From Sphingomonadaceae bacterium (lineage in GTDB: Bacteria; Pseudomonadota; Alphaproteobacteria; Sphingomonadales; Sphingomonadaceae): a stretch of 7,655 nt of DNA. A program made the translations under genes and the position numbers. The stretch's first letter is position 1, and each line of letters starts with the position of its first letter. The notes under the pieces were generated by a model, which saw only the letters and a list, made by a program, of their open reading frames with translations, was not told the DNA's origin and searched no databases. Where the stretch lies: positions 1 to 7,655 of the forward strand of contig JAFARM010000112.1 in NCBI GenBank assembly GCA_019245455.1, given 5' to 3'. This document shows, in pieces, positions 1-5,783 of the stretch.

Positions 1-399
1 GGCAGTCAAACCGCTGACCGTCTGTGTGATCGACGTATTAACAGTCCGATCGCCATCGAGCGCGATGAAGTTCACGTTGCCGGGCGCGTCGACGAAGCCG
101 TTGGGGCACGATCCCGGCGCGCAGACGTCGTTCGTCGGGCCGCCGGCAAGGCGCTGGTCGCGGTATTGCTGGTTCTGTAGCGTCGCCAAGCCCGGATACG
201 AAAGGAAGCCGTAGCCCGACAGTGTCCACCCCGGCACGCGATCAAGCCCGCCGACGAAGCTCTGGCCGGGAACGCTGTAGAAGTAGTTATTGTCCCCGCT
301 CAGCGCCGAGTTGACAAAAAGGTTCGGATGCGCGGCCGTGGCCGGCGATGCCGCCACGATCGCCGCAGCAGTGGCAATGACAAGCGACTTAGATAGCAT
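1..399 (-). CDS. Secreted protein, probable PEPxxWA-CTERM sorting substrate (3' end outside window)
   Basis: This reading frame starts at ATG 399 and stays open for 133 codons to the window edge, so the protein is C-terminally incomplete here. A GGGGGA ribosome site (405-410) lies 5 nt before the ATG. Residues 1-22 form a signal peptide: Lys4, a hydrophobic stretch over residues 6-17, and an ATA|A cleavage site after Ala22. The mature part contains a VPGWTLSG segment (55-62), a cysteine pair (Cys93, Cys98) and an NFIALDGD segment (110-117) followed by a TQTVSGLT stretch (125-132). This layout resembles the beta-sandwich ectodomain of sphingomonad secreted proteins that end in a PEPxxWA-CTERM anchor. 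Known biology: such proteins are exported by Sec and processed by an exosortase. The divergent position next to prsK/prsR supports this. The diagnostic C-terminal motif cannot be seen, so substrate status is inferred. Confidence 0.72.
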   Translation of the reverse strand, partial: MLSKSLVIATAAAIVAASPATAAHPNLFVNSALSGDNNYFYSVPGQSFVGGLDRVPGWTLSGYGFLSYPGLATLQNQQYRDQRLAGGPTNDVCAPGSCPNGFVDAPGNVNFIALDGDRTVNTSITQTVSGLTA

Positions 400-436
400 T
401 GGTATCCCCCGAATGACGACCCTGCCGCGGGTATTC

Positions 437-452
437 AGCAGGTCACTTTCCG
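437..452 (-). promoter_or_regulatory. Candidate sigma54 (-24/-12) promoter of the secreted protein gene
   Basis: On the minus strand a GG (451-450) is followed after exactly 10 nt by GC (439-438), the invariant spacing of sigma54 promoters. The -12 part reads CTGCT, close to the consensus TTGCT; the -24 part after GG is only partly conserved (AAAG against CACG). The predicted start is near position 426, leaving a leader of about 27 nt that contains the GGGGGA ribosome site. A sigma54 activator (prsR) is encoded a few hundred bases away. GG-N10-GC alone is common by chance in GC-rich DNA, so this is a hypothesis. A TTGACG box at 456-451 overlaps it, but the sequence 17 nt downstream (TACCCG) is a poor -10. 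Confidence 0.35.
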
Positions 453-461
453 TCAAGGGTA

Positions 462-479
462 ATCTTTAGTTAATAAGAT
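462..479. repeat. AT-rich inverted repeat, possible regulator site
   Basis: ATCTT (462-466) and AAGAT (475-479) form a perfect 5-bp inverted repeat around an 8-nt AT-rich centre. It lies about 11-28 nt upstream of the -24 element of the candidate sigma54 promoter, in the most AT-rich piece of the intergenic region. It could be a dimer-binding site for PrsR or another regulator, or an UP-like element. Short arms mean chance is not excluded. Confidence 0.3.
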
Positions 480-532
480 CGCTGGCATCCTCTTGTCAGC
501 GGGGGGGTGCAGGACGCGCTAAGCTACCGGCA

Positions 533-561
533 TCGACGCGCGATTCGGGGTCGCATATATC
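533..561 (+). promoter_or_regulatory. Weak sigma70-like promoter candidate for prsKR
   Basis: TCGACG (533-538) and TATATC (556-561) are separated by 17 nt, each matching four of six consensus positions. The start would be near 568, giving a leader of roughly 148 nt before prsK. An alternative TTGACG at 622-627 has only GCGGAT at 17-nt spacing. Neither candidate is strong. Confidence 0.28.
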
Positions 562-715
562 GCACCGGCCGTAGAGCGCGCGTCGTTGGAGCGGCAGCGC
601 TGGGGCTCGTCGCCAACACCGTTGACGAAATGTGCGTGCGATCGGCGGATGCGTGACCGCAGCCGTAGCAGCCGTGGACATCGCGCGTTAACGCATTGGC
701 ACTAGGGGGAGAAGG

Positions 716-2842
716 GTGCCGCTGACCGACGTCGGATTCCTGAGCCACCTGCTGGCGGCGATCGGCTTTACCGCGCTGGCGATCAGCGTCATTGCGCAGC
801 GGTCGCCCAACGGGGCCAATATGTGGCTCGTCGTCGCTGCGGTGACGACGGCGGCGTGGGCCGGTGACTTCGTCATGGCGGCACGCTTCGGCGGCGTCTA
901 CGTCACCCTGCTGTCGCCGGCCGAGACCCTGCGAACGGCGGCGTGGATCGCCTTTCTCGTCTCGCTGCTGCGCGCCTCGTGGCAGCTCGACACGCGGCTT
1001 AGCTCGTCGTTCGTCATCGCCAGCGCGATTGGCTTCGTCACCGCGATCCAGATCGTCCTTGACCTTGCCGACATGACCGGGCACGTGGGCGTGTCGCTTC
1101 ACGCCCGGCCGGTGATCGCCGCCCTTTTCGTCGTCAGCAGGCTGACGGTCGCGATCTCCGGCCTGGTCCTGATCCACAACCTGTACGTCAATGCCGAGCC
1201 GGGCAGCCGGACCGGCATCCGTCTTCTCTGCGTCGGACTGGCAGGATTCTTCGGCTACGACCTCAATCTCTACACGATTGAATTCCTGCTCGGCGCGGAG
1301 TCGGCCGACCTGTTTAACATCCGCGGCGCGGTCGATACGCTGACCATCCCGCTGCTGCTGCTTTCGGCGCGGCAGGCGTGGATCGCGCGCGTCCAGGTTT
1401 CGCGGCAGGTGGTCTTCCACACGCTGTCGATGTCGATCATCGGTGCGTACCTGATCGTCATGGCCCTGCTCGCCTATGGCCTTCGGCTGGTCGGCGGCGA
1501 CTGGGGGCGGCTGCTGCAGATCACCTTTCTGTCCGCGACCGTCATCGTCGGCGCGTTCGTGCTGCTGCTGCCGCGTTTCCGGGCGATGCTGCGGGTGCAG
1601 ATCGCCAAGAATTTCTTCGCCTATCGCTACGATTATCGCGTCGAATGGCTGCGCTTCATCAATACCGTATCGGGGATCGATGCCGGCGATCGCGGCCGCC
1701 TGCCGGAACGCGTCGTCCAGGCGGTGTGCACCGTCGTCGATTCGCCGGGCGGCGCCCTGTTCGCGCCGGGCGACGACGGCGAGTTTCAGATCGCCGGCCA
1801 GTGGCATTGGCGCGGCTTCACCGGTGCCCCCGTCGCGGCCGATGGCGACCTTGCCCGCTACCTCGGCGAACGGCAGCGGATCGTCGATCTCGATGAACTG
1901 CGCGACGGCCGCGGCGACTACGACGGGCTAGCCGTACCGGACTGGGCGGTGGCCGATCGCGGCGTGTGGCTCATCGTGCCCTTGTTCCACCTCGATGCGC
2001 TGCGCGGCTTCATCGTCATCGAACGGACGCTGGCACGGAGAACGCTCAACTGGGAGGATTTCGAGCTTCTCCGCACCTTGGGCCGACAGGCGGCAAGCTA
2101 TATCGCCGAGGCGACGATGCAGGCCGAACTCGACGAGGCGGGCAAGTTCGACGAATTCAACCGCCGCTTCGCCTTCATCATGCACGACATCAAGAATCTG
2201 GTCAGCCAGCTCAGCCTCGTCGCGCGCAACGCCGAGCGGCACGCCGACAATCCCGCCTTTCGCGCCGACATGGTGGCGACCCTGCAGGGGTCGGTCGGCA
2301 AGATGAACGACCTTCTCGCGCGCCTCGCCCAGCGCACCGCCGGACGCGCGGAAAGCGGCGAGGCCGTCGACATCGGCGCGCTGCTTGCCGAACTCGTCTC
2401 GACCAAGGCACGCCAGCATAGCGCGCTCCGTCTCGACCACGACGGCGCGCAGCATTTCGTCACCGGCGATCCGATCCGCTTCGAGGCGCTGTTCGGCCAC
2501 CTGATCCAGAACGCGATCGACGCCAGTGCCGCCGAGGCGCCGATCACCGTCGCCCTCTGCCGTACGGCGGGCGAGGTCGTCGTCACCATCGCCGACCGTG
2601 GTTGTGGGATGTCGCCGGCCTTCATCCGCGGCCAGTTGTTCAAGCCCTTCCGCTCCGGCAAGCCCGGCGGCTTCGGCATCGGTGCCTACGAGGCACGCGA
2701 GATCGCCCGCGCCGCGGGCGGGCGGCTCGACGTCGTCAGCCGCGTCGGCGAAGGCACGACCTTTACCATCCATCTGCCGCTCGCCATGCTGATCACCGCC
2801 AGTACGGGCATCGCCGTTCCCAACCAGAGGATCAACGCGTGA
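716..2842 (+). CDS. prsK: XrtA/PEP-CTERM system histidine kinase PrsK
   Basis: This 708-residue membrane sensor kinase should sense an unknown envelope signal and phosphorylate PrsR. The first 285 or so residues contain about eight hydrophobic helices, among them near 6-27, 96-115, 128-150, 234-256 and 265-284. A basic, aromatic linker (residues 291-315, containing KNFFAYRYDYR) is typical of PrsK. A GAF-like domain fills roughly 320-470. The phosphoacceptor is His490 in HDIKN. The ATPase domain shows the N-box (Asn599 in HLIQNAID), the D-box (Asp627 in DRGCGM) and the glycine-rich GGFGIG (651-656). GTG is chosen as start because AGGGGGAGAAGG (704-715) immediately precedes it and the frame gives the family's normal length. 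Its stop overlaps the prsR start by 4 bp, so the two are surely co-translated. The PrsK assignment rests on this architecture plus the PrsR partner; the signal and the exosortase are not visible here. Confidence 0.92.
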   Translation: MPLTDVGFLSHLLAAIGFTALAISVIAQRSPNGANMWLVVAAVTTAAWAGDFVMAARFGGVYVTLLSPAETLRTAAWIAFLVSLLRASWQLDTRLSSSFVIASAIGFVTAIQIVLDLADMTGHVGVSLHARPVIAALFVVSRLTVAISGLVLIHNLYVNAEPGSRTGIRLLCVGLAGFFGYDLNLYTIEFLLGAESADLFNIRGAVDTLTIPLLLLSARQAWIARVQVSRQVVFHTLSMSIIGAYLIVMALLAYGLRLVGGDWGRLLQITFLSATVIVGAFVLLLPRFRAMLRVQIAKNFFAYRYDYRVEWLRFINTVSGIDAGDRGRLPERVVQAVCTVVDSPGGALFAPGDDGEFQIAGQWHWRGFTGAPVAADGDLARYLGERQRIVDLDELRDGRGDYDGLAVPDWAVADRGVWLIVPLFHLDALRGFIVIERTLARRTLNWEDFELLRTLGRQAASYIAEATMQAELDEAGKFDEFNRRFAFIMHDIKNLVSQLSLVARNAERHADNPAFRADMVATLQGSVGKMNDLLARLAQRTAGRAESGEAVDIGALLAELVSTKARQHSALRLDHDGAQHFVTGDPIRFEALFGHLIQNAIDASAAEAPITVALCRTAGEVVVTIADRGCGMSPAFIRGQLFKPFRSGKPGGFGIGAYEAREIARAAGGRLDVVSRVGEGTTFTIHLPLAMLITASTGIAVPNQRINA
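2826..2842 (+). promoter_or_regulatory. prsR ribosome site and GTGA stop-start overlap
   Basis: AGAGGA (2826-2831) lies 7 nt before GTG (2839-2841), and the prsK stop TGA (2840-2842) overlaps that GTG. This fixes the prsR start at 2839 rather than at the next in-frame GTG (2848), and implies translational coupling of kinase and regulator. Confidence 0.8.
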
Positions 2843-4188
2843 GTGACGTGTCGCGCAAGCTGCTCGTCGTCGAGGACGACGAGGGGCTGCAACGCCAACT
2901 GCGCTGGAGCTACGAGGATTACGAGGTCATCACCGCGGGGGATCGTTCCGCGGCCCTGGCGGCGGTCGAGGCGCACGCGCCGCCGGTGGTGACGCTCGAT
3001 CTCGGCCTGCCGCCCGATCCCGACGGGACGAGCGAGGGATTCGCCACGCTGGAGGCGATCCTTGCCGCGCAACCGGGAACCAAGATCATCGTCGCCTCCG
3101 GCCATGGTGCACGGGCGAGCGCGCTGAAGGCGATCGCCGGCGGGGCCTTCGACTTCTACCCCAAGCCGGTCGACATCGACGAGCTCGGCATGATCGTCCG
3201 CCGCGCCTACCACGTCCACGAGCTGGAGGCGGAGAACCGCCGCCTGCGCGCGGGCGGCGGCAGCGACGTGCTCGGCGGCATCGTCACCGGCGCGCCCGAG
3301 ATGCTGAAGGTCGCGCGGATGATCGAGCGCGTCGCCACCGCCGATGTCTCGGTCATGCTCTTGGGCGCCAGCGGCACCGGCAAGGAGCTGCTCGCGCGCG
3401 GCGTCCACCAGGCGTCCTTGCGCGCCGCCAAGCCCTTCGTCGCGATCAACTGCGCGGCGATTCCCGAGAACCTGCTCGAAGCCGAGCTGTTCGGTTATGA
3501 GAAGGGGGCGTTCACCGGCGCGGTCAAGACGACCGAGGGCAAGATCGAGCTGGCACAGGGCGGGACGCTGTTCCTCGACGAGATCGGCGACGTGCCGCTG
3601 CCGCTCCAGGTCAAGCTGCTGCGCTTCCTGCAGGAGCGCGTCATCGAGCGCATCGGCGGCCGCAAGGCGATCCCGGTCGACGTCCGCATCGTCTGTGCGA
3701 CGCACCAGGATCTGGAGAAGATGATCGCCGAAGGGCGCTTCCGCGAGGATCTCTACTACCGCCTCGCCGAGATCGTCGTCCGCATCCCGAGCCTTGCCGC
3801 GCGCCACGGCGATGCGACGCTGCTCGCCCACCATTTCCTCGCCAAGTTCGCGCGCGAGCACGGGCGGACGTTCAAGGGCTTCACGCCGGCCGCGCTGGCC
3901 GCGCTCAACGACTGGCACTGGCCGGGCAATGTCCGCGAGCTCGAGAACAAGATGAAGCGCGCGGTGATCATGGCCGAACACCCGCTGCTCGACGCCGCCG
4001 ACCTCGACCTCGGCGATCAGGAGCCGGCGCAGTTGACGCTAAAGGCGATCCGCGAGGAGGCCGACCGCAAGGCGATCCGCCTGGCGCTGGCGCGGACCGA
4101 AGGCAACGTATCGACCGCCGCCAAGCTGCTCGGCATCAGCCGGCCGACGCTGTACGACCTGTTGAAGCAGTATGAGATCGAGGGGTAG
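2839..4188 (+). CDS. prsR: PEP-CTERM system response regulator PrsR (sigma54 activator)
   Basis: This 449-residue NtrC-type regulator should be phosphorylated by PrsK and activate sigma54 promoters of PEP-CTERM and associated polysaccharide genes. The receiver domain (about 6-125) has the acidic pair Asp13/Asp14, phosphoacceptor Asp54, Ser87 and Lys109 (in PKP). A helical linker (124-137) leads to the AAA+ domain (about 145-385): Walker A GASGTGKE (176-183), the sigma54-contacting loop GAFTGA (223-228) intact, Walker B LFLDE (244-248), the arginine-containing [10 protein letters not shown] (300-309) and sensor [10 protein letters not shown] (361-368). A Fis-type helix-turn-helix ends the protein (about 422-445, including [16 protein letters not shown]). 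All functional residues look intact. Known biology: PrsK/PrsR with sigma54 has been linked to PEP-CTERM gene expression in floc-forming bacteria (from memory). Its last 53 nt are antisense to higA, and no clear terminator follows the stop. Confidence 0.93.
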   Translation: MSDVSRKLLVVEDDEGLQRQLRWSYEDYEVITAGDRSAALAAVEAHAPPVVTLDLGLPPDPDGTSEGFATLEAILAAQPGTKIIVASGHGARASALKAIAGGAFDFYPKPVDIDELGMIVRRAYHVHELEAENRRLRAGGGSDVLGGIVTGAPEMLKVARMIERVATADVSVMLLGASGTGKELLARGVHQASLRAAKPFVAINCAAIPENLLEAELFGYEKGAFTGAVKTTEGKIELAQGGTLFLDEIGDVPLPLQVKLLRFLQERVIERIGGRKAIPVDVRIVCATHQDLEKMIAEGRFREDLYYRLAEIVVRIPSLAARHGDATLLAHHFLAKFAREHGRTFKGFTPAALAALNDWHWPGNVRELENKMKRAVIMAEHPLLDAADLDLGDQEPAQLTLKAIREEADRKAIRLALARTEGNVSTAAKLLGISRPTLYDLLKQYEIEG

Positions 4189-4558
4189 CGGTTCGCCCGG
4201 ACACCGTATAGCTGCGAACAAGCAGCCGCTCGGGGATGCGCCATTCCCGGCTGATCGCCCGAATCATGGGCAACGTCAGTGCGCGACGACGCGCCAGCAC
4301 CTCGGTTGCGCGCGACTGCCCGATCAGCCGCGCGAGGTCAGCGCGCGTACGACCGTTCATTGCCATCTCCGCTTCGATCGCCGCGACCGGATCGAGGTCG
4401 TCGACCGGCCACCGCGTCCGTTCGTACGCGTCGATCAACGTTGCCAGAACGTCGAGCCGATCGCCTTCGGCGCTTCCCGTCGCAGCTCCCCACAGCGCCT
4501 CTACTTCGCGGAGCGCAGCAGCGTGATCCGCGTCGGACTTGATTGGCCCGATCTCCAT
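4136..4558 (-). CDS. higA: HigA-type antitoxin of a type II toxin-antitoxin pair
   Basis: This 140-residue protein should neutralise the HigB toxin and repress the shared promoter. Residues about 1-65 are an acidic helical region and about 68-115 an XRE/Cro-like helix-turn-helix of HigA type (NGRTRADLARLIG, then SRATEVLARRRALTLPMIR). ATG 4558 is preferred because GAGGAG (4566-4571) sits 7 nt upstream; an alternative GTG at 4573 would overlap the toxin stop as GTGA and add five residues. The order toxin-then-antitoxin is the usual one for higBA. The last 17 or so codons, rich in Thr, Ser, Arg and Gly, are read antisense to the end of prsR and look unlike a conserved HigA C-terminus, which would be expected to end soon after the RLLVRSY segment (111-117). 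The tail therefore seems acquired by reading on into prsR. Family call is firm; the exact subfamily is not. Confidence 0.85.
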   Translation of the reverse strand: MEIGPIKSDADHAAALREVEALWGAATGSAEGDRLDVLATLIDAYERTRWPVDDLDPVAAIEAEMAMNGRTRADLARLIGQSRATEVLARRRALTLPMIRAISREWRIPERLLVRSYTVSGRTATPRSHTASTGRTASAG

Positions 4559-4573
4559 CCTGGAACTCCTCAC
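4556..4573 (-). promoter_or_regulatory. higA ribosome site spanning the higB stop
   Basis: On the minus strand GAGGAG (4571-4566) overlaps the higB stop TGA (4572-4570) and stands 7 nt before ATG 4558. Ribosomes finishing the toxin are thus positioned to start the antitoxin. This site is far stronger than anything before higB, which would favour antitoxin over toxin synthesis. Confidence 0.7.
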
Positions 4574-4869
4574 ATGGTCACCGTTGCGGCGTCGATCCGG
4601 TCATATTCGGCATGGCTGCCGATGAACTTGATGAAGGCAATCCGCCGCGCAAAGTCGAAGGCAACGATCAGCCGGAAGTCGCCGCCGGCCACCTCGAACC
4701 GCACACGCTCGCCGTTGATGGACTTCGCCTTCGAAAAGCTTGCGACCACTTCATGCGGCGACCCCCATTCGGCTTCACTGGCGACCGCGTGCCAATGGCG
4801 AAGCGACGCCTCGGTTGCTGGGTGTACGGTCCAGAACTCGACCAGGGTTCGACGTGCAAGGATCCTCAC
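4570..4869 (-). CDS. higB: HigB-type toxin (RelE-like mRNA interferase)
   Basis: This 99-residue basic protein matches the HigB family in length and motifs: N-terminal MRILARRTLVEFW (1-13), the central GGDFRLIVAFDF strand pair (62-73) and the C-terminal KFIGSHAEYDRID (81-93). Known family role: HigB toxins are RelE-fold ribonucleases that cut translated mRNAs at the ribosome, blocked by HigA. GTG 4869 is the only plausible start: upstream in-frame codons offer no ATG or GTG, and the family N-terminus aligns there. No ribosome site is visible before it, and the predicted transcription start falls within about 1 nt of the GTG, so the message may be leaderless. It directly precedes higA, with the higA ribosome site overlapping its stop. 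The frame is intact and no catalytic region is missing, so an active toxin is likely but untested. Confidence 0.87.
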   Translation of the reverse strand: MRILARRTLVEFWTVHPATEASLRHWHAVASEAEWGSPHEVVASFSKAKSINGERVRFEVAGGDFRLIVAFDFARRIAFIKFIGSHAEYDRIDAATVTM

Positions 4870-4874
4870 ACATC

Positions 4875-4903
4875 TGTATATTATTTCCCACTGTGGGAAG
4901 CAA
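4875..4903 (-). promoter_or_regulatory. higBA promoter (TTGCTT-N17-TATACA)
   Basis: On the minus strand a -35 box TTGCTT (4903-4898) is followed by a 17-nt spacer and a -10 box TATACA (4880-4875). The spacing is optimal and the -10 region lies in an AT-rich patch unlike its surroundings. The predicted start at about 4868 nearly coincides with the toxin start codon. Confidence 0.6.
4885..4899. promoter_or_regulatory. Palindromic operator inside the higBA promoter
   Basis: TTCCCAC (4885-4891) and GTGGGAA (4893-4899) form a perfect 7-bp inverted repeat around a single central T. It occupies most of the spacer between the -35 and -10 boxes, where a bound repressor would block RNA polymerase. Antitoxins of this family repress their own operons through such palindromes, so HigA is the likely ligand. 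I saw no second copy in the window. Confidence 0.6.
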
Positions 4904-4959
4904 GTGGCTTCGCCGTTTTCGTGAAGCGCGTGTTAGGTGGCAGCCCACCGCCACGCGGC

Positions 4960-4988
4960 TTGCGCTCCCGCCCCCCCTCCCCTACACC
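4960..4988 (+). promoter_or_regulatory. Weak promoter candidate for tRNA-Pro
   Basis: TTGCGC (4960-4965) and TACACC (4983-4988) are 17 nt apart and would start transcription near 4994, about 5 nt before the mature tRNA. Each box matches only three of six consensus positions, and the spacer is a C-rich tract (4966-4982). The call rests mainly on position. Confidence 0.2.
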
Positions 4989-4998
4989 ACCCGCCGGT

Positions 4999-5075
<77 letters not shown>

Positions 5076-5077
5076 GT

Positions 5078-5095
5078 CGCCGCAAACAGCCGGCG
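5078..5095. terminator. Weak hairpin between converging tRNA-Pro and nitroreductase genes
   Basis: CGCCG (5078-5082) and CGGCG (5091-5095) can pair around an 8-nt loop in the 33-bp gap between the two converging genes. There is no T-run on either side, so a classical intrinsic terminator is not present; this may be a weak or factor-assisted stop. It is listed because it is the only stem in the gap. Confidence 0.2.
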
Positions 5096-5108
5096 CGCTG
5101 AAGGCGTC

Positions 5109-5783
5109 TCAGCGAAAGCTGGCAATCTCGGTGAGCGATTTCTTCTGCTTGGCGTAAGCCGGGACGGTCGCATCGTCGGCGGGGTGGCCGGCGACGAGCA
5201 GGATGTACGGCTTCTCGCTCTCCGGTCGGCCGAGCAGGTCGTTCAGGAACCCCATCGGGCTCGGCGTGTGCGTCAGCGTTGCCAGCCCCGCATGGTGGAG
5301 CGCGGCGATCAGCAGGCCGGTGGCGATGCCCACTGATTCCGGCACATAGTAGTTCTTGCGGACCTTGCCGTTGGCGAACCCCTTGCGCTGCCCGAAGATG
5401 ACGATCAGCCACGGGGCGATTTCAAGGAACGGCTTGTCGTCGTGGGTACCGACCGGGGCGAGCGCCTCCAGCCACTCGGCTCCGGCGCGGCGGGCGTAGA
5501 AGTCGCGTTCCTCCGCCTCGGCCGCAGCACGCAGGCGGCGGCGCAGGTCGGGATCGTCGCCGATCACGGCGAAGTGCCACGGCTGGTGGTTGGCCCCGCT
5601 GGGCGCGGTTCCGGCGGCGAGAAGGCAGGCGTCGATCACCGCCCGCGGCACTGGCCGAGGCGAGAAGTCGCGAACCGTATGACGGCGGTGAATCTCGGCG
5701 TGGAAGGCGCGCGCACGGGCGACCATCTCGTCGTCGTCGTAGGCCATGCGATCCGGCAGCGGGATCGGCTGATAGGTCATCAT
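5109..5783 (-). CDS. Nitroreductase-family flavoprotein, iodotyrosine deiodinase-like
   Basis: This 224-residue protein has the FMN-dependent nitroreductase fold: RRHTVRDF (33-40) and [10 protein letters not shown] (60-69) form the usual flavin-binding N-terminal motifs, and [17 protein letters not shown] (185-201) the C-terminal one. The middle section resembles iodotyrosine deiodinase: an [11 protein letters not shown] helix (91-101), Lys117, a GFANGK segment (135-140) and a THTP segment (171-174). Glu92, Tyr96 and Lys117 keep the spacing (4 and 21 residues) of the Glu-Tyr-Lys set that binds the substrate zwitterion in deiodinases, as recalled. A reductive dehalogenase or a related reductase of aromatic amino acid derivatives is therefore possible; the substrate is unproven. 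ATG 5783 is preferred over the adjacent ATG 5780 because it overlaps the upstream stop as ATGA and is better spaced from GGGAGA in that gene's end. It is the last gene of the argC operon. Confidence 0.85.
   Translation of the reverse strand: MMTYQPIPLPDRMAYDDDEMVARARAFHAEIHRRHTVRDFSPRPVPRAVIDACLLAAGTAPSGANHQPWHFAVIGDDPDLRRRLRAAAEAEERDFYARRAGAEWLEALAPVGTHDDKPFLEIAPWLIVIFGQRKGFANGKVRKNYYVPESVGIATGLLIAALHHAGLATLTHTPSPMGFLNDLLGRPESEKPYILLVAGHPADDATVPAYAKQKKSLTEIASFR

Larger units (their letters stand above)
400..715. other. Divergent intergenic control region between the secreted protein gene and prsK
   Basis: This 316-bp stretch separates two divergent starts and holds no credible gene; the short open frames in it lack ribosome sites and recognisable protein features. 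From left to right it contains a candidate sigma54 promoter for the leftward gene (437-452), an AT-rich inverted repeat (462-479), an imperfect hairpin with 7-bp arms (481-500, one G-T pair), a run of seven G (501-507), a weak sigma70-like promoter for prsK (533-561), a perfect 10-bp palindrome GCGTTAACGC (685-694), and the prsK ribosome site (704-715). The segment 455-480 is markedly more AT-rich than its surroundings, as expected of a promoter or regulator-binding region. Confidence 0.6.

Noticed and set aside
483..497. TGGCA followed by TTG as a rightward sigma54 promoter
   Set aside because: The two parts are one base too close together; sigma54 holoenzyme does not tolerate that spacing, and the GC of the -12 box is missing.
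696..712. TTGGCAC near the prsK start as a sigma54 -24 box
   Set aside because: The -24 part is perfect, but the bases 10 nt after GG are AG rather than GC, and the segment runs into the ribosome site of prsK.
524..1807. 427-codon open frame on the minus strand opposite prsK
   Set aside because: It mirrors prsK codon by codon, has a low-complexity Arg/Asp/Gln-rich product with no domain motif, and spans the prsK promoter and start. GC-rich genes routinely leave such open antisense frames.
2686..3981. 431-codon open frame on the minus strand opposite prsR
   Set aside because: Same cause: antisense of a strongly conserved regulator, charged low-complexity product, no ribosome site or family motif.
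4211..4226. GCTGC/GCAGC hairpin just after the prsR stop as a terminator
   Set aside because: Only 5 bp with a 6-nt loop and no T-run; it lies inside the higA coding region, so codon constraints explain it.
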